From the NCBI GenBank assembly GCA_021740785.1, contig JAIOZI010000028.1, forward strand, positions 1 to 58,705: 58,705 nucleotides of DNA, given 5' to 3'. Below the pieces are notes generated by a model. It saw only the letters and a program-made list of their open reading frames with translations, was not told the DNA's origin and made no database searches. This stretch comes from Melioribacteraceae bacterium. Lineage in GTDB: Bacteria > Bacteroidota > Ignavibacteria > Ignavibacteriales > Melioribacteraceae. The position numbers were made by a program, and so were the translations under genes. Position 1 is the stretch's first letter. Each line of letters opens with the position of its first letter. Below are positions 29,199-40,707 of the stretch, piece after piece.

Positions 29199-29227
29199 TT
29201 GACAAAATAAATTAATATATCTATATT
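29199..29227 (+). promoter_or_regulatory. Promoter of the str operon (rpsL-rpsG-fusA-tuf)
   Basis: TTGACA (29199-29204), a 17-nt spacer and TATATT (29222-29227) form a near-canonical sigma-70 promoter 37 nt before the rpsL start. Unlike the two TATATTTG boxes elsewhere in the window it has a full TTGACA element. Confidence 0.65.
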
Positions 29228-29263
29228 GAGGGTCTGAATTTTTGATGACTTGGAGGAAAATTA

Positions 29264-29641
29264 GTGCCTACAATCAATCAGCTTGTTAGGAAAGGTAGAA
29301 AGGTAGTAACATCTAAAAATAAAGCTCCAGCACTGGAAGCTTGTCCGCAGAAACGCGGTGTGTGTACTAGGGTTTATACCACTACACCCAAAAAGCCGAA
29401 TTCGGCTTTACGTAAAGTTGCGAGAGTCCGTTTAACAAACGGTATGGAAGTTACTGCTTATATTCCGGGTGAAGGACATAATTTACAAGAGCACTCAATC
29501 GTAATGATTAGAGGCGGAAGAGTAAAAGATTTACCTGGTGTAAGATATCATATAATCCGTGGTACTTTAGATACTAGTGGTGTGGAAGACCGGAAGAAGG
29601 GTCGATCAAAGTACGGAACGAAAAAACCAAAAGCAAAATAG
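29264..29641 (+). CDS. rpsL: 30S ribosomal protein S12
   Basis: This 125-residue decoding-centre protein has '[19 protein letters not shown]' (Lys43 region) and '[17 protein letters not shown]', the streptomycin-sensitive residues both being present. The start codon is GTG, preceded by TTGGAGGAAAA. It is the first gene of the str operon. Confidence 0.98.
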   Translation: MPTINQLVRKGRKVVTSKNKAPALEACPQKRGVCTRVYTTTPKKPNSALRKVARVRLTNGMEVTAYIPGEGHNLQEHSIVMIRGGRVKDLPGVRYHIIRGTLDTSGVEDRKKGRSKYGTKKPKAK

Positions 29642-29654
29642 CTAAGTTGAGACT

Positions 29655-30122
29655 ATGAGAAAAAGACGAGCAGAAAAGAATTTTATTAAACCCGATCCAA
29701 AATTCAATGATGTTTTAGTTTCGAAGTTTGTAAACTACATTATGTGGGACGGTAAAAAATCGGTTGCAAGAAATCTTGTTTACGAAAGTTTTGAAATCGT
29801 AGAGCAGCGTGCAAAAAAACCTGCGCTCGAAGTTTTTCAAAAAGCAGTTAACAACGTTCAACCTTTAGTAGAAGTTAGAAGTAGAAGAGTTGGCGGCGCA
29901 ACTTATCAAGTACCAATGGAAGTTAGACCCGAAAGACGAATAGCACTAGCTTTTAGATGGATTAGAAATTATGCCAGAGATAGAAAAGATAAAACGATGG
30001 CGTTAAGATTAGCAAACGAATTATTAGCTGCAGCTTCGGGTGAAGGCTCTGCAGTAAAGAAAAAAGATGATACACATAGAATGGCAGAAGCTAATAAAGC
30101 TTTTGCACACTTCAAATGGTAA
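29655..30122 (+). CDS. rpsG: 30S ribosomal protein S7
   Basis: This 155-residue protein organises the 3' domain of 16S rRNA at the head of the small subunit. It reads '[17 protein letters not shown]' with the signature '[20 protein letters not shown]'. In E. coli it represses the str operon. It lies 13 nt after rpsL and 21 nt before fusA. Confidence 0.98.
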   Translation: MRKRRAEKNFIKPDPKFNDVLVSKFVNYIMWDGKKSVARNLVYESFEIVEQRAKKPALEVFQKAVNNVQPLVEVRSRRVGGATYQVPMEVRPERRIALAFRWIRNYARDRKDKTMALRLANELLAAASGEGSAVKKKDDTHRMAEANKAFAHFKW

Positions 30123-30143
30123 GAAAGAGAGCACTGAAATTAG

Positions 30144-32246
30144 ATGTCGTATAAAAGAGTAGACATATCGAAAGTTAGAAATATTGGTATCATGGCGCAC
30201 ATTGACGCCGGTAAAACCACAACTACGGAAAGAATTCTGTATTATACCGGCAGACTTCATCGAATGGGTGAAGTTCATGACGGTGCGGCTACGATGGATT
30301 GGATGGAGCAGGAAAAAGAGCGCGGCATTACTATTACTAGCGCTGCTACAACTACTTACTGGAAGGATTACCAAATAAATATTATCGACACTCCCGGTCA
30401 CGTTGATTTTACTGTTGAGGTTGAAAGATCTCTTCGTGTACTTGACGGTGCGATAGCTTTATTCTGCGCGGTTGGAGGAGTTGAACCTCAATCGGAAACG
30501 GTTTGGAGACAGGCGGATAAATATAAAGTTCCTAGAATTGCATTTGTTAATAAAATGGATAGAGTTGGCGCTGATTTTTATAGTGCAGTTCAAATGATGA
30601 AAGACAGATTAGGCGCTAATGCAGTCCCGGTTACTTTACCAATTGGCGAAGGTGATCTCTTTAGAGGTGTTATAGATTTAATATCAATGAAAGCTAGAAT
30701 GTACCATGATGAAACCTTAGGTGCTACTTTTGAAGAAATTGATATTCCTATTGATTTAAAAGCTGTTGCTAATAAATATAGAACGTTGATGTTGGAAGCT
30801 GTATCTGAAGTTGATGATACACTTCTAGAAAAATATCTTGAAGGTGAAGATATTACGGAAGATGAGATTAGAAGAGTATTAAGAGAGGCAACGATAAGAT
30901 TAACTATTGTTCCGGTTCTCTGCGGTTCTTCATTCAAGAATAAAGGTGTTCAGAAATTGTTGGATGCTGTTATTGATTATCTCCCTTCTCCTTTTGATAT
31001 GGGAGAGATTCATGCTCATCATATACATAAAAATGATGATGTTGCAAGACAGCCTGATAAGGATGAAAAATTCTCGGCTCTTGCATTTAAAATTATGACA
31101 GACCCGTATGTTGGAAAGTTGACTTATGTAAGAGTTTACAGTGGATTGCTTGAATCCGGCTCTTATATTTATAACTCAGTATCCGGTAAGAAGGAAAGAG
31201 TAGGACGTGTGCTGTTTATGCATGCCAACACTAGAGCTGAAGCATCTGAAATTATGGTAGGTGATATTGCTGCAATTGTTGGTCTCAAGCATACGCGAAC
31301 CGGTGATACGCTTTGCACTGAGAATGATCCTGTTATTTTAGAGAAAATGGCATTCCCTGAACCGGTTATTCAAATTGCAATTGAACCGAAAACAAAAGCC
31401 GATCAAGATAAGTTATCTGAATCTTTGGTTAAACTATCCGACGAAGATCCAACATTTAAAATAAAAGTTGACGAAGAAACAGGTCAAACATTAATCAGCG
31501 GAATGGGTGAGCTTCATTTAGAGATACTTGTTGATAGAATGAAAAGAGAATTTAAAGTTGAGGCAAATGTTGGTAAACCTCAAGTTGCTTATAGAGAAAC
31601 GATAACGAAAGCGGTTAAAAGCGAAGGTAAATTCGTTAAACAATCCGGCGGTAGAGGTAAATACGGACATTGCTGGTTAGAAATTGAACCTAATGAAGTC
31701 GGGAAAGGATACGAATTTGAAAATGCAATTGTCGGGGGAGCAATCCCGAAAGAATATATACCGGCAGTTTCAAACGGTGTTCAGGATGCGTTGCGAAATG
31801 GTGTGATTGCAGGATACCCGATGGTTGATGTTAAAGTAAAAGTTTATGATGGTTCTTATCATGATGTTGATTCGGATGAGATATCATTCAAAGTTGCGGG
31901 TTCTATGGCATTTAGAGACGGGGCAAGAAAAGCTAACCCTGTTTTGCTTGAACCAATGATGAAAGTTGAAGTTACAACTCCCGAAGAATATTTGGGCGAT
32001 GTAATGGGAGATCTTAACAGCAGGCGCGGGAAAATTGAAGGTTTTAATGCTAGAAGAGATGCACAAGTAATTAGAGCTACTGTGCCGTTAGCTGAGATGT
32101 TTGGATATGCAACTATATTGCGTTCAATGACCCAAGGTAGAGCAATCTATTCAATGCAATTTTCACATTATTCTCAAGTACCCAAATCAGTGGCGGATGA
32201 AATTTCGGAAAAAGTTCAATCAAAAAAGAAATCCGTAGAATCGTAA
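30144..32246 (+). CDS. fusA: Elongation factor G
   Basis: This 700-residue translocase has P-loop '[19 protein letters not shown]', switch II '[21 protein letters not shown]' and '[11 protein letters not shown]', followed by domains II-V. The length and its place in rpsL-rpsG-fusA-tuf indicate canonical EF-G, not a paralogue specialised for recycling. Confidence 0.98.
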   Translation: MSYKRVDISKVRNIGIMAHIDAGKTTTTERILYYTGRLHRMGEVHDGAATMDWMEQEKERGITITSAATTTYWKDYQINIIDTPGHVDFTVEVERSLRVLDGAIALFCAVGGVEPQSETVWRQADKYKVPRIAFVNKMDRVGADFYSAVQMMKDRLGANAVPVTLPIGEGDLFRGVIDLISMKARMYHDETLGATFEEIDIPIDLKAVANKYRTLMLEAVSEVDDTLLEKYLEGEDITEDEIRRVLREATIRLTIVPVLCGSSFKNKGVQKLLDAVIDYLPSPFDMGEIHAHHIHKNDDVARQPDKDEKFSALAFKIMTDPYVGKLTYVRVYSGLLESGSYIYNSVSGKKERVGRVLFMHANTRAEASEIMVGDIAAIVGLKHTRTGDTLCTENDPVILEKMAFPEPVIQIAIEPKTKADQDKLSESLVKLSDEDPTFKIKVDEETGQTLISGMGELHLEILVDRMKREFKVEANVGKPQVAYRETITKAVKSEGKFVKQSGGRGKYGHCWLEIEPNEVGKGYEFENAIVGGAIPKEYIPAVSNGVQDALRNGVIAGYPMVDVKVKVYDGSYHDVDSDEISFKVAGSMAFRDGARKANPVLLEPMMKVEVTTPEEYLGDVMGDLNSRRGKIEGFNARRDAQVIRATVPLAEMFGYATILRSMTQGRAIYSMQFSHYSQVPKSVADEISEKVQSKKKSVES

Positions 32247-32293
32247 AAGAAAATAAATTTTAACTAATAAGAAAAAACAACAAGGAGAATTCG

Positions 32294-33502
32294 ATGGCAA
32301 AAGAAAAATTTGATAGGAGTAAGCCTCACGTCAATATCGGAACAATTGGACACGTTGACCATGGTAAAACTACTCTTACTGCTGCTATCACTATGGCTCT
32401 TAATAAAAGAGGTCTGTCGGAAATTAGATCTTTCGATAGTATCGATAATGCACCTGAAGAAAGAGAAAGAGGTATTACAATTGCTACTGCTCACGTAGAG
32501 TATGCAACCGAGAATAGACACTATGCACATGTCGACTGTCCGGGTCACGCTGACTATGTTAAGAACATGATTACCGGTGCTGCCCAGATGGACGGAGCAA
32601 TATTGGTTGTAGCTGCAACTGACGGTCCTATGCCGCAAACAAGAGAGCATATTCTTCTAGCTCGTCAGGTTGGTGTTCCTAGAATCGTTGTATTCATGAA
32701 CAAAATTGATATGATGGATGATGAAGAGTTGATTGATCTGGTTGAAATGGAACTAAGAGAACTATTGACCGAATATGAATTCCCCGGTGATGACATTCCG
32801 ATAATCAAAGGATCAGCTCTGCGGGCTTTAGAAGCTGCTTCAGATGCAGATGCTCCGGATTCTGATGAAAGATTAAATTGCATTTGGGAATTAATGTCTG
32901 CAGTCGATGATTATGTTCCGTTACCTGAGCGTGATGTTGACAAACCTTTCTTAATGCCGGTTGAGGACGTTTTCTCAATTACCGGTAGAGGTACTGTTGC
33001 TACTGGTAGAGTAGAAAGAGGTCAAGTTAAATTAAATGAAGAAGCTGAACTTATTGGTTTAGGTATGCATAAGAAAACCGTTGTTACCGGAATCGAAATG
33101 TTCAGAAAAGAATTGGATTTAGCTTTGGCTGGCGACAATGCCGGAATTCTATTACGCGGTGTTGATAAAAAAGAAATTGAAAGAGGAATGGTTATTGCGA
33201 AACCCGGTTCAATAACTCCTCATAAAGTATTTGAAGGTAACGTTTATATCTTATCAAAAGATGAAGGCGGAAGACATACACCATTCTTCAACGGATATAG
33301 ACCGCAGTTTTATTTCAGAACAACCGACGTAACAGGTGTTGCAACATTACCTGAAGGAACTGAAATGGTTATGCCCGGTGATGATGTTAAACTGAAAGTT
33401 GAATTGATATCCGAAATTGCAATGGAAGAAGGATTGAGATTTGCTATCCGTGAAGGCGGTAGAACGGTTGGCGCCGGAGTTGTTACTAAGATATATGAAT
33501 AA
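32294..33502 (+). CDS. tuf: Elongation factor Tu
   Basis: This 402-residue GTPase delivers aminoacyl-tRNA to the ribosome. It has P-loop '[14 protein letters not shown]', switch I '[17 protein letters not shown]', '[20 protein letters not shown]' and 'NKIDM'. 'ATAHVEYAT' in switch I is typical of the Bacteroidota/Chlorobiota group. It is the only tuf copy in the window; the site after tRNA-Thr where a second copy often lies has none. Confidence 0.98.
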   Translation: MAKEKFDRSKPHVNIGTIGHVDHGKTTLTAAITMALNKRGLSEIRSFDSIDNAPEERERGITIATAHVEYATENRHYAHVDCPGHADYVKNMITGAAQMDGAILVVAATDGPMPQTREHILLARQVGVPRIVVFMNKIDMMDDEELIDLVEMELRELLTEYEFPGDDIPIIKGSALRALEAASDADAPDSDERLNCIWELMSAVDDYVPLPERDVDKPFLMPVEDVFSITGRGTVATGRVERGQVKLNEEAELIGLGMHKKTVVTGIEMFRKELDLALAGDNAGILLRGVDKKEIERGMVIAKPGSITPHKVFEGNVYILSKDEGGRHTPFFNGYRPQFYFRTTDVTGVATLPEGTEMVMPGDDVKLKVELISEIAMEEGLRFAIREGGRTVGAGVVTKIYE

Positions 33503-33517
33503 TAATTAGAAGAAATA

Positions 33518-33550
33518 GGGAAGGTTGGATTTTCTGATCTTCCCATTTTA
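33518..33550 (+). terminator. Weak terminator between tuf and rpsJ
   Basis: GGGAAG (33518-33523) pairs with CTTCCC (33539-33544) around a 15-nt loop, followed by ATTTTAATCTTT. The stem is short and the loop large, so readthrough into the S10 operon is likely. Confidence 0.4.
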
Positions 33551-33571
33551 ATCTTTATAGGAGAAGAAGAA

Positions 33572-33880
33572 TTGCCTGGTCAAAAGATAAGAATAAAGCT
33601 AAAGTCATACGATCACATATTGATTGATAAGTCGACCGAAAAAATTATCAAGACTGTCAAGAGCACCGGAGCGGTTGTTTCCGGACCTATTCCGTTACCA
33701 ACTAAAAGAAGTGTTTATACGGTTTTGCGTTCGCCGCACGTTGATAAAAAATCGCGTGAACAATTTGAGATTAGATCGCATAAAAGAATAATAGATATTC
33801 ATAATTCAAACAACAAAACCGTCGACTCTCTGAGTAAATTGGAAATACCGGCGGGTGTAGATATTGAGATAAAGTTATAG
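33572..33880 (+). CDS. rpsJ: 30S ribosomal protein S10
   Basis: This 102-residue protein reads '[20 protein letters not shown]' with the signature '[20 protein letters not shown]'. It opens the S10-spc-alpha series. The start codon is TTG, preceded by AGGAG. S10 also acts as NusE with antitermination complexes in other bacteria. Confidence 0.98.
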   Translation: MPGQKIRIKLKSYDHILIDKSTEKIIKTVKSTGAVVSGPIPLPTKRSVYTVLRSPHVDKKSREQFEIRSHKRIIDIHNSNNKTVDSLSKLEIPAGVDIEIKL

Positions 33881-33890
33881 GGAATTGATC

Positions 33891-34511
33891 ATGCCAGGAT
33901 TGTTAGGTAAAAAAATAGGAATGACAAGCATTTATACCGAAGACGGTCGATTGGTGCCTGTCACTGTACTTGAAGCGGGACCATGTCAGGTAGTTGACAT
34001 TAAAACTGAAAAGAGAGATGGTTACAGCGCTTTGAAGTTAGGATACGGAATTCGTAAAGAGAAACATGCCAACAAACCGCAGATAGAACAGTATAAAAAG
34101 GCAGGTGTTGATTTACCTGTAAAAGTTAAAGAATTTAAAAGTTTTGATGCTGCTGAATTTAAAATTGGCGATAAAATTCTTGCTGATTTGTTTAAAGAAG
34201 GTGAGACTGTTCGAGTTGTTGGTAAAAGTAAAGGAAAAGGTTTTCAGGGAGTTATGCGAAGACATGGATTTCACGGTGTCGGAGGTAGAACTCACGGTCA
34301 AAGTGATAGAGAAAGAGCTCCTGGTTCAATCGGGCAGAGTTCTTACCCTTCAAGAGTATTTAAGGGAACTAAAATGGCAGGAAGAATGGGTCAAAGACAA
34401 TTTACAACCGGTAAGTTGCGAGTTATGAGAGTAATACCTGATAAAAATGTAATTTTAGTTAAAGGTGCAGTTCCCGGTTCAATTAATTCACTTGTTGAAA
34501 TTATTAAGTAG
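33891..34511 (+). CDS. rplC: 50S ribosomal protein L3
   Basis: This 206-residue protein begins 'MPGLLGKKIGMTSIYTEDG' and has the conserved arm 'GFQGVMRRHGFHGVGGRTHG' that reaches the peptidyl-transferase centre. The ATG at 33891 is chosen over an in-frame TTG two codons earlier because it matches the family N-terminus. It follows rpsJ by 10 nt. Confidence 0.97.
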   Translation: MPGLLGKKIGMTSIYTEDGRLVPVTVLEAGPCQVVDIKTEKRDGYSALKLGYGIRKEKHANKPQIEQYKKAGVDLPVKVKEFKSFDAAEFKIGDKILADLFKEGETVRVVGKSKGKGFQGVMRRHGFHGVGGRTHGQSDRERAPGSIGQSSYPSRVFKGTKMAGRMGQRQFTTGKLRVMRVIPDKNVILVKGAVPGSINSLVEIIK

Positions 34512-34522
34512 TTGGTTTGGTG

Positions 34523-35149
34523 ATGAAAGTAGATATTTATAAAATTGATGGTTCAAAGAGCGGTAGTCAGCTTGATCTAAATGATGATATTTTTGGTGTT
34601 GAACCAAATGATCATGTTGTTTATTTGGCTGTAAAAGCTCACTTAGCTAATAAAAGACAGGGCACACATAAAGCAAAAGAACGAAATGAAGTACGCGGCG
34701 GAGGTAGAAAACCTTGGAGGCAAAAAGGTCGCGGTACTGCAAGAGCCGGTACATCAAGATCCCCAATTTGGGTTGGCGGCGGAAGAATTTTCGGACCTAA
34801 GCCTAGAGATTATTCACAAAAATTGAATAAAAAAGTTAGTGTCCTTGCAAGAAAATCAGCTCTCTCTTATAAAGCAAAAGCTGAACAAATTGTTATTGTC
34901 GAAGATTTTAATTTCGACGAGCCTAAAACAAAAGATTTTGCTAAAATATTGGATGCATTAAAAATTTCCGGTAAAAGAGCTTTGTTGCTTACTAACGGAA
35001 CCCTGCTAAATGTTTATAAATCCGGTAGAAATATTCCAAAAGTAAACATTGTTGAAGCAAATAAAGCATCTACATACGATTTAGTTAATAACCAGGTGTT
35101 GCTTCTTCAACAGAGTGCTGTTGAGCAATTAGTAAATACATTAAACTAA
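34523..35149 (+). CDS. rplD: 50S ribosomal protein L4
   Basis: This 208-residue tunnel-wall protein has the extended loop 'EVRGGGRKPWRQKGRGTARA' and 'SRSPIWVGGGRIFGP'. TTG and GTG codons lie in frame directly before the ATG, so the exact start could be one or two codons earlier. In E. coli L4 represses the S10 operon; no leader equivalent was recognised here. Confidence 0.96.
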   Translation: MKVDIYKIDGSKSGSQLDLNDDIFGVEPNDHVVYLAVKAHLANKRQGTHKAKERNEVRGGGRKPWRQKGRGTARAGTSRSPIWVGGGRIFGPKPRDYSQKLNKKVSVLARKSALSYKAKAEQIVIVEDFNFDEPKTKDFAKILDALKISGKRALLLTNGTLLNVYKSGRNIPKVNIVEANKASTYDLVNNQVLLLQQSAVEQLVNTLN

Positions 35150-35164
35150 GGATTTGAATTAGAA

Positions 35165-35458
35165 ATGCGAAAAGTTTTAATTAGACCGTTGATAACTGAG
35201 AAAATGACCGAGTTGACTGAAAGAGAAGTAAAATACGGTTTCGTTGTGGATATTAATGCTAATAAGGTCGAAATAGCTAAAGCCATCGAATCTAAATTTG
35301 AAGTTGACGTTGTTAGCGTTAATACAATACGACACAAAGGTAAAAAGAAAACTCAGTTTACTAAAAAAGGTAGATTTACAGGAAGAACACCTAAGTTCAA
35401 GAAAGCAATTATTACTTTGAAAGAAGGTCAGACAATAGACATTTTTGGAGAAGCATAG
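35165..35458 (+). CDS. rplW: 50S ribosomal protein L23
   Basis: This 97-residue tunnel-exit protein, docking site for trigger factor and SRP, begins 'MRKVLIRPLITEKMTELTER' and has the typical 'VNTIRHKGKKKTQFTKKGRF' loop. It lies between rplD and rplB as usual. Confidence 0.97.
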   Translation: MRKVLIRPLITEKMTELTEREVKYGFVVDINANKVEIAKAIESKFEVDVVSVNTIRHKGKKKTQFTKKGRFTGRTPKFKKAIITLKEGQTIDIFGEA

Positions 35459-35483
35459 AAATTTCGGTATTGGAGTTTAAGTA

Positions 35484-36311
35484 ATGGCGATAAGAAAAAT
35501 AAAACCAAATACACCAGGAACAAGATTTATGTCAATTTCATCTTTTGATGATATTACAAAATCGACACCTGAAAAATCATTAACCGTTTCGTTGAAGAAA
35601 AGCGGTGGTAGAAATAATAATGGTAGAATAACCACCAGATTTAGAGGCGGCGGTCATAAGAGAAGATATAGAATTATTGATTTCAAAAGAGATAAACACG
35701 GAATACCGGCAAAAGTATTCTCAATTGAATATGATCCGAATAGAACAGCTAGAATTGCTTTACTGCATTATGCCGATGGTGAGAAAAGATACATTCTTGC
35801 TCCCGATGGACTTAAGGTTGGTGATTCCGTAATGTCGGGTCCTAATAGTGAAATAAAATTAGGCAACTCGTTGAAATTAAAAGATCTTCCGCTCGGCAGT
35901 TTTCTGCACAATGTTGAAATTAAACCCGGAAAGGGCGGACAAATAGGAAGATCAGCCGGTGCTGCAATCCAATTGATGGCAAAAGAAGGTAGATATGCAC
36001 AATTGAAGATGCCCTCTGGTGAAGTTAGAGTGATTAGTTTGGAATGTATGGCAACTTATGGAAGTGTCGGAAATGCAGATCATGAAAATATTAGTTTAGG
36101 TAAAGCAGGAAGAAAAAGATGGCTCGGTAAAAGACCGCATGTTAGAGGTGTTGCCATGAATCCTGTTGATCACCCAATGGGTGGCGGTGAAGGAAAATCA
36201 TCCGGCGGTGGTCACCCGGTATCCCCGTGGGGACAAAAAGCCAAAGGATTAAAAACACGAAAACGTAAAAATCAATCTAATAAATACATTGTAAAACGTA
36301 GAAAAAGCTAG
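35484..36311 (+). CDS. rplB: 50S ribosomal protein L2
   Basis: This 275-residue protein is needed for subunit association and peptidyl transfer. It has '[18 protein letters not shown]' near the N-terminus and the C-terminal signature '[20 protein letters not shown]', which contains the conserved histidine near the catalytic centre. Confidence 0.98.
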   Translation: MAIRKIKPNTPGTRFMSISSFDDITKSTPEKSLTVSLKKSGGRNNNGRITTRFRGGGHKRRYRIIDFKRDKHGIPAKVFSIEYDPNRTARIALLHYADGEKRYILAPDGLKVGDSVMSGPNSEIKLGNSLKLKDLPLGSFLHNVEIKPGKGGQIGRSAGAAIQLMAKEGRYAQLKMPSGEVRVISLECMATYGSVGNADHENISLGKAGRKRWLGKRPHVRGVAMNPVDHPMGGGEGKSSGGGHPVSPWGQKAKGLKTRKRKNQSNKYIVKRRKS

Positions 36312-36320
36312 AGATTAAAA

Positions 36321-36608
36321 ATGCCAAGATCAGTTAAAAAAGGTCCGTTTATTAGCTACAAGTTGCTGCAAAAAATTCAGCAGTTGAATGATAAAAGTCA
36401 GAAAAAAATTGTAAAAACCTGGTCTCGATCAAGTACAATTTCACCTGATTTTGTCGGACATACAATCGCTGTACATAATGGAAATAAGATGATTCCTGTT
36501 TATATTTCTGAAAATATGGTGGGACATAAATTAGGTGAATTTTCACCAACAAGAATTTTTAGAGGTCATCCAGGAACAAAAGCTGAAAAGGCTTCAAAAG
36601 TTAAGTAA
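36321..36608 (+). CDS. rpsS: 30S ribosomal protein S19
   Basis: This 95-residue small-subunit head protein begins '[19 protein letters not shown]' and ends with the signature '[20 protein letters not shown]'. It lies 9 nt after rplB. Confidence 0.98.
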   Translation: MPRSVKKGPFISYKLLQKIQQLNDKSQKKIVKTWSRSSTISPDFVGHTIAVHNGNKMIPVYISENMVGHKLGEFSPTRIFRGHPGTKAEKASKVK

Positions 36609-36627
36609 GAGATATCGAGGATTATAA

Positions 36628-36978
36628 ATGGAAGCAGTTGCAAAACATAAGTACATCGGTTCATCACCGCGCAAAATGAGATTAGTGATTGATTTGATTC
36701 GCGGTCAGTCGGTTGATAAAGCAATTGAGATTTTGCATTTCAACACGAAGCATTCTTCAAATGTTGCGGAAAAAGTTTTAAGGTCGGCTGTAGCCAACCT
36801 ATATAACAAAGATGAAGAAGCAAGTTACGATACATCGGATTTAGTTGTAAAAACAGCATTTGTTGATGTGGGACCCACATTAAAAAGGATTTCACCGGCT
36901 CCGATGGGACGTGCTTTTAGAGTGAGAAAAAGATCAAATCATTTAACAATAGTTGTATCAACAAAAGAAGATAAATAG
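36628..36978 (+). CDS. rplV: 50S ribosomal protein L22
   Basis: This 116-residue tunnel protein begins '[20 protein letters not shown]' and has the beta-hairpin signature '[20 protein letters not shown]' that lines the exit tunnel. It precedes rpsC by 11 nt. Confidence 0.97.
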   Translation: MEAVAKHKYIGSSPRKMRLVIDLIRGQSVDKAIEILHFNTKHSSNVAEKVLRSAVANLYNKDEEASYDTSDLVVKTAFVDVGPTLKRISPAPMGRAFRVRKRSNHLTIVVSTKEDK

Positions 36979-36989
36979 CGGAGGAATTT

Positions 36990-37631
36990 TTGGGTCAGAA
37001 GACACATCCAATAGGTTTTAGAGTAGGGGTTATTCGTGGTTGGGAATCTAACTGGTACGAAAGTAAGAGCTACGCTGAAAAGCTTCAAGAAGATATTAAG
37101 CTGAGAAGTTATATCAGGAACAGACTTAAGAAAGCTGGTATATCAAGAATTATTATCGATAGAACTTCGAAGAATCTGATTATTACAATACATACTTCCC
37201 GGCCTGGTGTTGTAATAGGCAAGAGCGGTAAAGAAATTGCCCAACTCGAAGAAGAATTGAAGCAGGTTTCTGCAAAGGAAGTTAAAGTACAGATCAATGA
37301 AATAAAAAGACCTGAATTAGATGCATATTTGGTTGGTGAAAATATTGCACAGCAGCTGCAGGGAAGAATTTCATTCCGTCGTGCGATGAAATCCGCAATT
37401 ACTTCTGCAATGCGAATGGGTGCTGAAGGAATTAGAGTTATGTGTTCCGGTCGTTTAGGCGGAGCAGAAATGGCAAGAAGCGAGCAATATAAAGAAGGTA
37501 GAATTCCGCTTCATACATTAAGAGCAGATATTGATTATGCAACTGCAACTGCTCAAACAATTTACGGTTCAATAGGAATAAAAGTTTGGATTTGCCGGGG
37601 TGAAATCTTAGGCAAACGATTATCTGAATAA
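36990..37631 (+). CDS. rpsC: 30S ribosomal protein S3
   Basis: This 213-residue mRNA-entry protein begins '[20 protein letters not shown]' and carries the KH-domain loop '[13 protein letters not shown]' and C-terminal '[20 protein letters not shown]'. The start codon is TTG, 5 nt after GCGGAGGAA. Confidence 0.98.
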   Translation: MGQKTHPIGFRVGVIRGWESNWYESKSYAEKLQEDIKLRSYIRNRLKKAGISRIIIDRTSKNLIITIHTSRPGVVIGKSGKEIAQLEEELKQVSAKEVKVQINEIKRPELDAYLVGENIAQQLQGRISFRRAMKSAITSAMRMGAEGIRVMCSGRLGGAEMARSEQYKEGRIPLHTLRADIDYATATAQTIYGSIGIKVWICRGEILGKRLSE

Positions 37632-37652
37632 AGAGTTTTAGGAGTTTTTCTC

Positions 37653-38072
37653 ATGTTAATGCCCAAAAGAGTAAAATATAGAAAAAGTCAAAGAGGACGC
37701 CGAGCCGGCAAAGCACAGCGCGGTCATAGAGTTTCATTTGGTGATTTTGGATTGAAAGCGATGGAACCAGCTTGGATAACAAGCAGGCAGATTGAAGCTT
37801 GTCGTGTTGCTATGACTAGAAGAATGAAAAGAGACGGTAAAGTTTGGATACGAATATTTCCTGATAAGCCTGTATCGAAGAAACCTTTGGAAACGAGAAT
37901 GGGTAAAGGAAAAGGAGCTCCTGAATTTTGGGTAGCCGTTGTTAAACCGGGAAGAATACTTTTTGAAGTTGCCGGTGTTTCAAAAGCTATTGCCGATGAA
38001 GCATTAAAATTAGCTTCGCATAAATTACCGATTAAAACTAAAGTGGTCGTTAGACCAGATTTCGAGGAATAA
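37653..38072 (+). CDS. rplP: 50S ribosomal protein L16
   Basis: This 139-residue protein contacts the A-site tRNA elbow. It begins '[16 protein letters not shown]' and has the '[20 protein letters not shown]' segment followed by '[18 protein letters not shown]'. The first ATG is chosen because M-L-x-P-K-R is the family start. Confidence 0.98.
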   Translation: MLMPKRVKYRKSQRGRRAGKAQRGHRVSFGDFGLKAMEPAWITSRQIEACRVAMTRRMKRDGKVWIRIFPDKPVSKKPLETRMGKGKGAPEFWVAVVKPGRILFEVAGVSKAIADEALKLASHKLPIKTKVVVRPDFEE

Positions 38073-38087
38073 GATAAAGGTTTGGAA

Positions 38088-38318
38088 ATGAAGATCTATG
38101 AAATTCGTGAAATGTCTAACGAAGAAATAATAAAGAGAATTGAAGAAGAAGAAAATAATCTGGTTGATATGAGATTTCAGCATGAGCTGAAGAATCTGAC
38201 GAATACCTCAAAACTACATTTAGTAAGAAGAGATATTGCAAAGATGAAAACAGTTTTAAGGGAAAGAGATTTGGAAGCTCAGAAAGCTGTAAAAGTTAAT
38301 AAAGAAGGAGATAATTAA
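38088..38318 (+). CDS. rpmC: 50S ribosomal protein L29
   Basis: This 76-residue helical-hairpin protein at the tunnel exit begins '[20 protein letters not shown]'. The ATG at 38088 is chosen over an in-frame TTG two codons upstream. The C-terminus runs slightly longer than in E. coli (63), with a charged tail. Confidence 0.94.
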   Translation: MKIYEIREMSNEEIIKRIEEEENNLVDMRFQHELKNLTNTSKLHLVRRDIAKMKTVLRERDLEAQKAVKVNKEGDN

Positions 38319-38323
38319 ACTAT

Positions 38324-38581
38324 ATGGAAACGCGTGGAATCAGAAAAGCCAGAATAGGTATGGTCGTTTCGGAAAAAATGGATAAAAGTATATTAGTTGC
38401 AATAGAAAGACGCGTATCTCATCCATTATACAGAAAGTATTTTAAGAAAACTACCAAGCTAATGGCTCATGATGCAAAAAATGAATGCAGAGTCGGCGAT
38501 AAGGTTAAAATAATGGAAACCAGACCTTACAGCAAAAGAAAGAAATGGCGGTTAGTAGAAATTGTTGAAAAAGCCAAGTAA
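38324..38581 (+). CDS. rpsQ: 30S ribosomal protein S17
   Basis: This 85-residue OB-fold protein is recognised by '[20 protein letters not shown]' and '[20 protein letters not shown]'. It lies 5 nt after rpmC. Confidence 0.97.
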   Translation: METRGIRKARIGMVVSEKMDKSILVAIERRVSHPLYRKYFKKTTKLMAHDAKNECRVGDKVKIMETRPYSKRKKWRLVEIVEKAK

Positions 38582-38607
38582 AAATTGTAGCTAAGGAGTA
38601 GATTGAA

Positions 38608-38976
38608 ATGATCCAACAAGAAACAAAATTGATAGTTGCGGATAATTCCGGTGCCAAAAGAGTTAGTTGTATTAAGGTTTTGGGTGGAAGCAGTAGAAGA
38701 TATGCGAGTGTCGGCGACTTAATTGTTGTTAGTGTTAAAACTGCAATACCTGGCGGCGGTGTAAAAAAAGGTGAAGTTTCCAGGGCAGTTGTAGTAAGAA
38801 CAAAAAAGGAAGTTAGACGTAATGATGGTTCCTATATCAGATTTGATGAAAATGCAGCAGTTCTTTTGAATAATCAAAATGAACCGCGTGGAACTAGGAT
38901 TTTTGGTCCCGTCGCAAGGGAATTAAGAGATAAAAAATTTATGAAAATAATTTCTTTAGCCCCAGAGGTTCTTTAA
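38608..38976 (+). CDS. rplN: 50S ribosomal protein L14
   Basis: This 122-residue intersubunit-bridge protein begins '[20 protein letters not shown]' and keeps '[20 protein letters not shown]' at the C-terminus. It has an AAGGAG ribosome-binding site. Confidence 0.98.
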   Translation: MIQQETKLIVADNSGAKRVSCIKVLGGSSRRYASVGDLIVVSVKTAIPGGGVKKGEVSRAVVVRTKKEVRRNDGSYIRFDENAAVLLNNQNEPRGTRIFGPVARELRDKKFMKIISLAPEVL

Positions 38977-38994
38977 GAAAAGGGATTTAAGTAA

Positions 38995-39318
38995 ATGAAG
39001 ATAAAGAAAGATGATAATGTAATGGTAATAGCCGGTAACTATAACGGAAAAACCGGTAAAGTTCTGAAGGTTTACCCTAAAACTCAGAGAGTGATTATTG
39101 AGGGTGTAAATATCAGAAAACGACATACCAAACCTAGCCAGCAAAACCCGCAAGGTGGTATAGTTGAAAAAGAAGCACCGATCAATATGTCGAATGTAAT
39201 GGTGCTTGATCCAAAATCGAACGAACCGACTAGGATTGGTAAAAAAATAATTATCGATGACAAAACCGGTAAGAAAAAAACAGCAAGAGTTAGCAAGTTA
39301 AGCGGTGAAATGTTGTAA
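38995..39318 (+). CDS. rplX: 50S ribosomal protein L24
   Basis: This 107-residue assembly-initiator protein has a KOW motif ('[20 protein letters not shown]') and the typical '[20 protein letters not shown]' segment. It follows rplN and precedes rplE. Confidence 0.97.
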   Translation: MKIKKDDNVMVIAGNYNGKTGKVLKVYPKTQRVIIEGVNIRKRHTKPSQQNPQGGIVEKEAPINMSNVMVLDPKSNEPTRIGKKIIIDDKTGKKKTARVSKLSGEML

Positions 39319-39342
39319 TAATTTTAAAGACTGAGAATAAAA

Positions 39343-39990
39343 ATGGCAAAGAAGCAAAATCAAGAAAAAACGACTAAAGAACAAAAGAGTGCAAGTAAGG
39401 CTAAAGCTACAGAGAAAAAAGTAGTTGAAGAAAAAATTACGCCGAGATTGTACGATAAATACAGGAAAGAAATTGTTCCGAATTTAATGAAACAATATTC
39501 ATACAAAAGTATTATGCAAGTTCCGAAGTTGGATAAAATTGTATTAAACATGGGTGTTGGTGATGCTGTACAAGATCCTAAACTTCTCGAAGAAGCCGTA
39601 AAGGAAATGGAAGTGATCACCGGTCAAAAAGTTTCTGTTAGAACATCTAAGAAAGCAATTTCTAACTTTAAGCTTCGTGAAGGAATGAAAATTGGAGCGA
39701 AGGTTACTCTTAGAAGAGAGAGGATGTATGAATTTTTAGATCGATTAATAAGTGTTGCTCTACCACGTGTGCGTGACTTTAGAGGAATTTCCGATAAATC
39801 ATTTGACGGGCACGGAAATTATACACTTGGTTTAAAAGAACAATTTATCTTTCCGGAAATTAATGTTGACAAAGTTAATAAGGTATTAGGAATGGATATT
39901 ACATTTGTCACAAATGCAGAATCCGATAAAGAAGCACACGACTTATTGGTTGCATTCGGTGTTCCATTCAGAAAGAAAGAAATAAATTAA
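39343..39990 (+). CDS. rplE: 50S ribosomal protein L5 with Lys-rich N-terminal extension
   Basis: The core (about residues 32-215) is typical L5, the 5S-rRNA-binding protein of the central protuberance, with '[20 protein letters not shown]' and '[20 protein letters not shown]'. It is preceded by about 30 extra residues rich in Lys, Glu and Thr, so the total is 215 against about 179 usually. The ATG used has no alternative close to the core start, and the extension keeps the reading frame, so it appears real. It may be a disordered rRNA-binding tail. Confidence 0.94.
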   Translation: MAKKQNQEKTTKEQKSASKAKATEKKVVEEKITPRLYDKYRKEIVPNLMKQYSYKSIMQVPKLDKIVLNMGVGDAVQDPKLLEEAVKEMEVITGQKVSVRTSKKAISNFKLREGMKIGAKVTLRRERMYEFLDRLISVALPRVRDFRGISDKSFDGHGNYTLGLKEQFIFPEINVDKVNKVLGMDITFVTNAESDKEAHDLLVAFGVPFRKKEIN

Positions 39991-39999
39991 AGGTTTATT

Positions 40000-40269
40000 A
40001 TGGCAAGAAAAGGATTGTTAGCTCGAGAAGCGAAAAAACAGAGAATGGTCGAAAAATACGCCGAAAAAAGGAAAGAATTAAAAGAAGCCGGCGATTATGA
40101 TGCACTTCAAAAATTACCTAGGAATGCATCACCTGTTAGGCTGCATAATCGATGTATGTTGACCGGGAGACCGAGAGGATATTATAGAAAATTTGGAATT
40201 TCTCGCCTTTCATTTAGAGAAATGGCACTGAAAGGGGAAATTCCTGGTATTAAGAAATCTAGTTGGTAA
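40000..40269 (+). CDS. rpsN: 30S ribosomal protein S14 (zinc-free long form)
   Basis: This 89-residue protein has the C-terminal signature '[20 protein letters not shown]' but lacks the CxxC-CxxC zinc ribbon of the short form. It lies in the standard position between rplE and rpsH. Confidence 0.97.
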   Translation: MARKGLLAREAKKQRMVEKYAEKRKELKEAGDYDALQKLPRNASPVRLHNRCMLTGRPRGYYRKFGISRLSFREMALKGEIPGIKKSSW

Positions 40270-40289
40270 AAGATAGGGAGACTTTATAG

Positions 40290-40685
40290 ATGTCACACAC
40301 AGATCCGATTGCAGATTTTTTGACGAGAATCAGAAACGCGGTTGGCGCAAAAAAGAAATTTGTTGATATCCCTTCATCTAATATGAAGGCAGGTATGGCT
40401 GAATTGCTGAAACAAACGAAATTTATAAGAGATTATAATGTAATTGAAGATAGCAAACAAAATATTCTCAGAATTCATCTGCAGTATTTAAACGGACAAT
40501 CATCGATTACCGGTATCAAGAAAATCAGTACTCCCGGGTTGAGAAATTATGTGAATAAAGATCAATTACCACGTGTATTAAACGGTTTGGGAATTGCAAT
40601 TATTTCAACATCTAAAGGATTAATGACCGATCACCAGGCTCGGAAAGAGCAGGTTGGTGGAGAAGTTGTTTGTCATATTTGGTAA
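40290..40685 (+). CDS. rpsH: 30S ribosomal protein S8
   Basis: This 131-residue protein begins '[20 protein letters not shown]' and ends with the '[20 protein letters not shown]' signature. In E. coli S8 represses the spc operon at the rplE region. Confidence 0.98.
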   Translation: MSHTDPIADFLTRIRNAVGAKKKFVDIPSSNMKAGMAELLKQTKFIRDYNVIEDSKQNILRIHLQYLNGQSSITGIKKISTPGLRNYVNKDQLPRVLNGLGIAIISTSKGLMTDHQARKEQVGGEVVCHIW

Positions 40686-40707
40686 AATTTTTGAATGAGG
40701 TATTGAA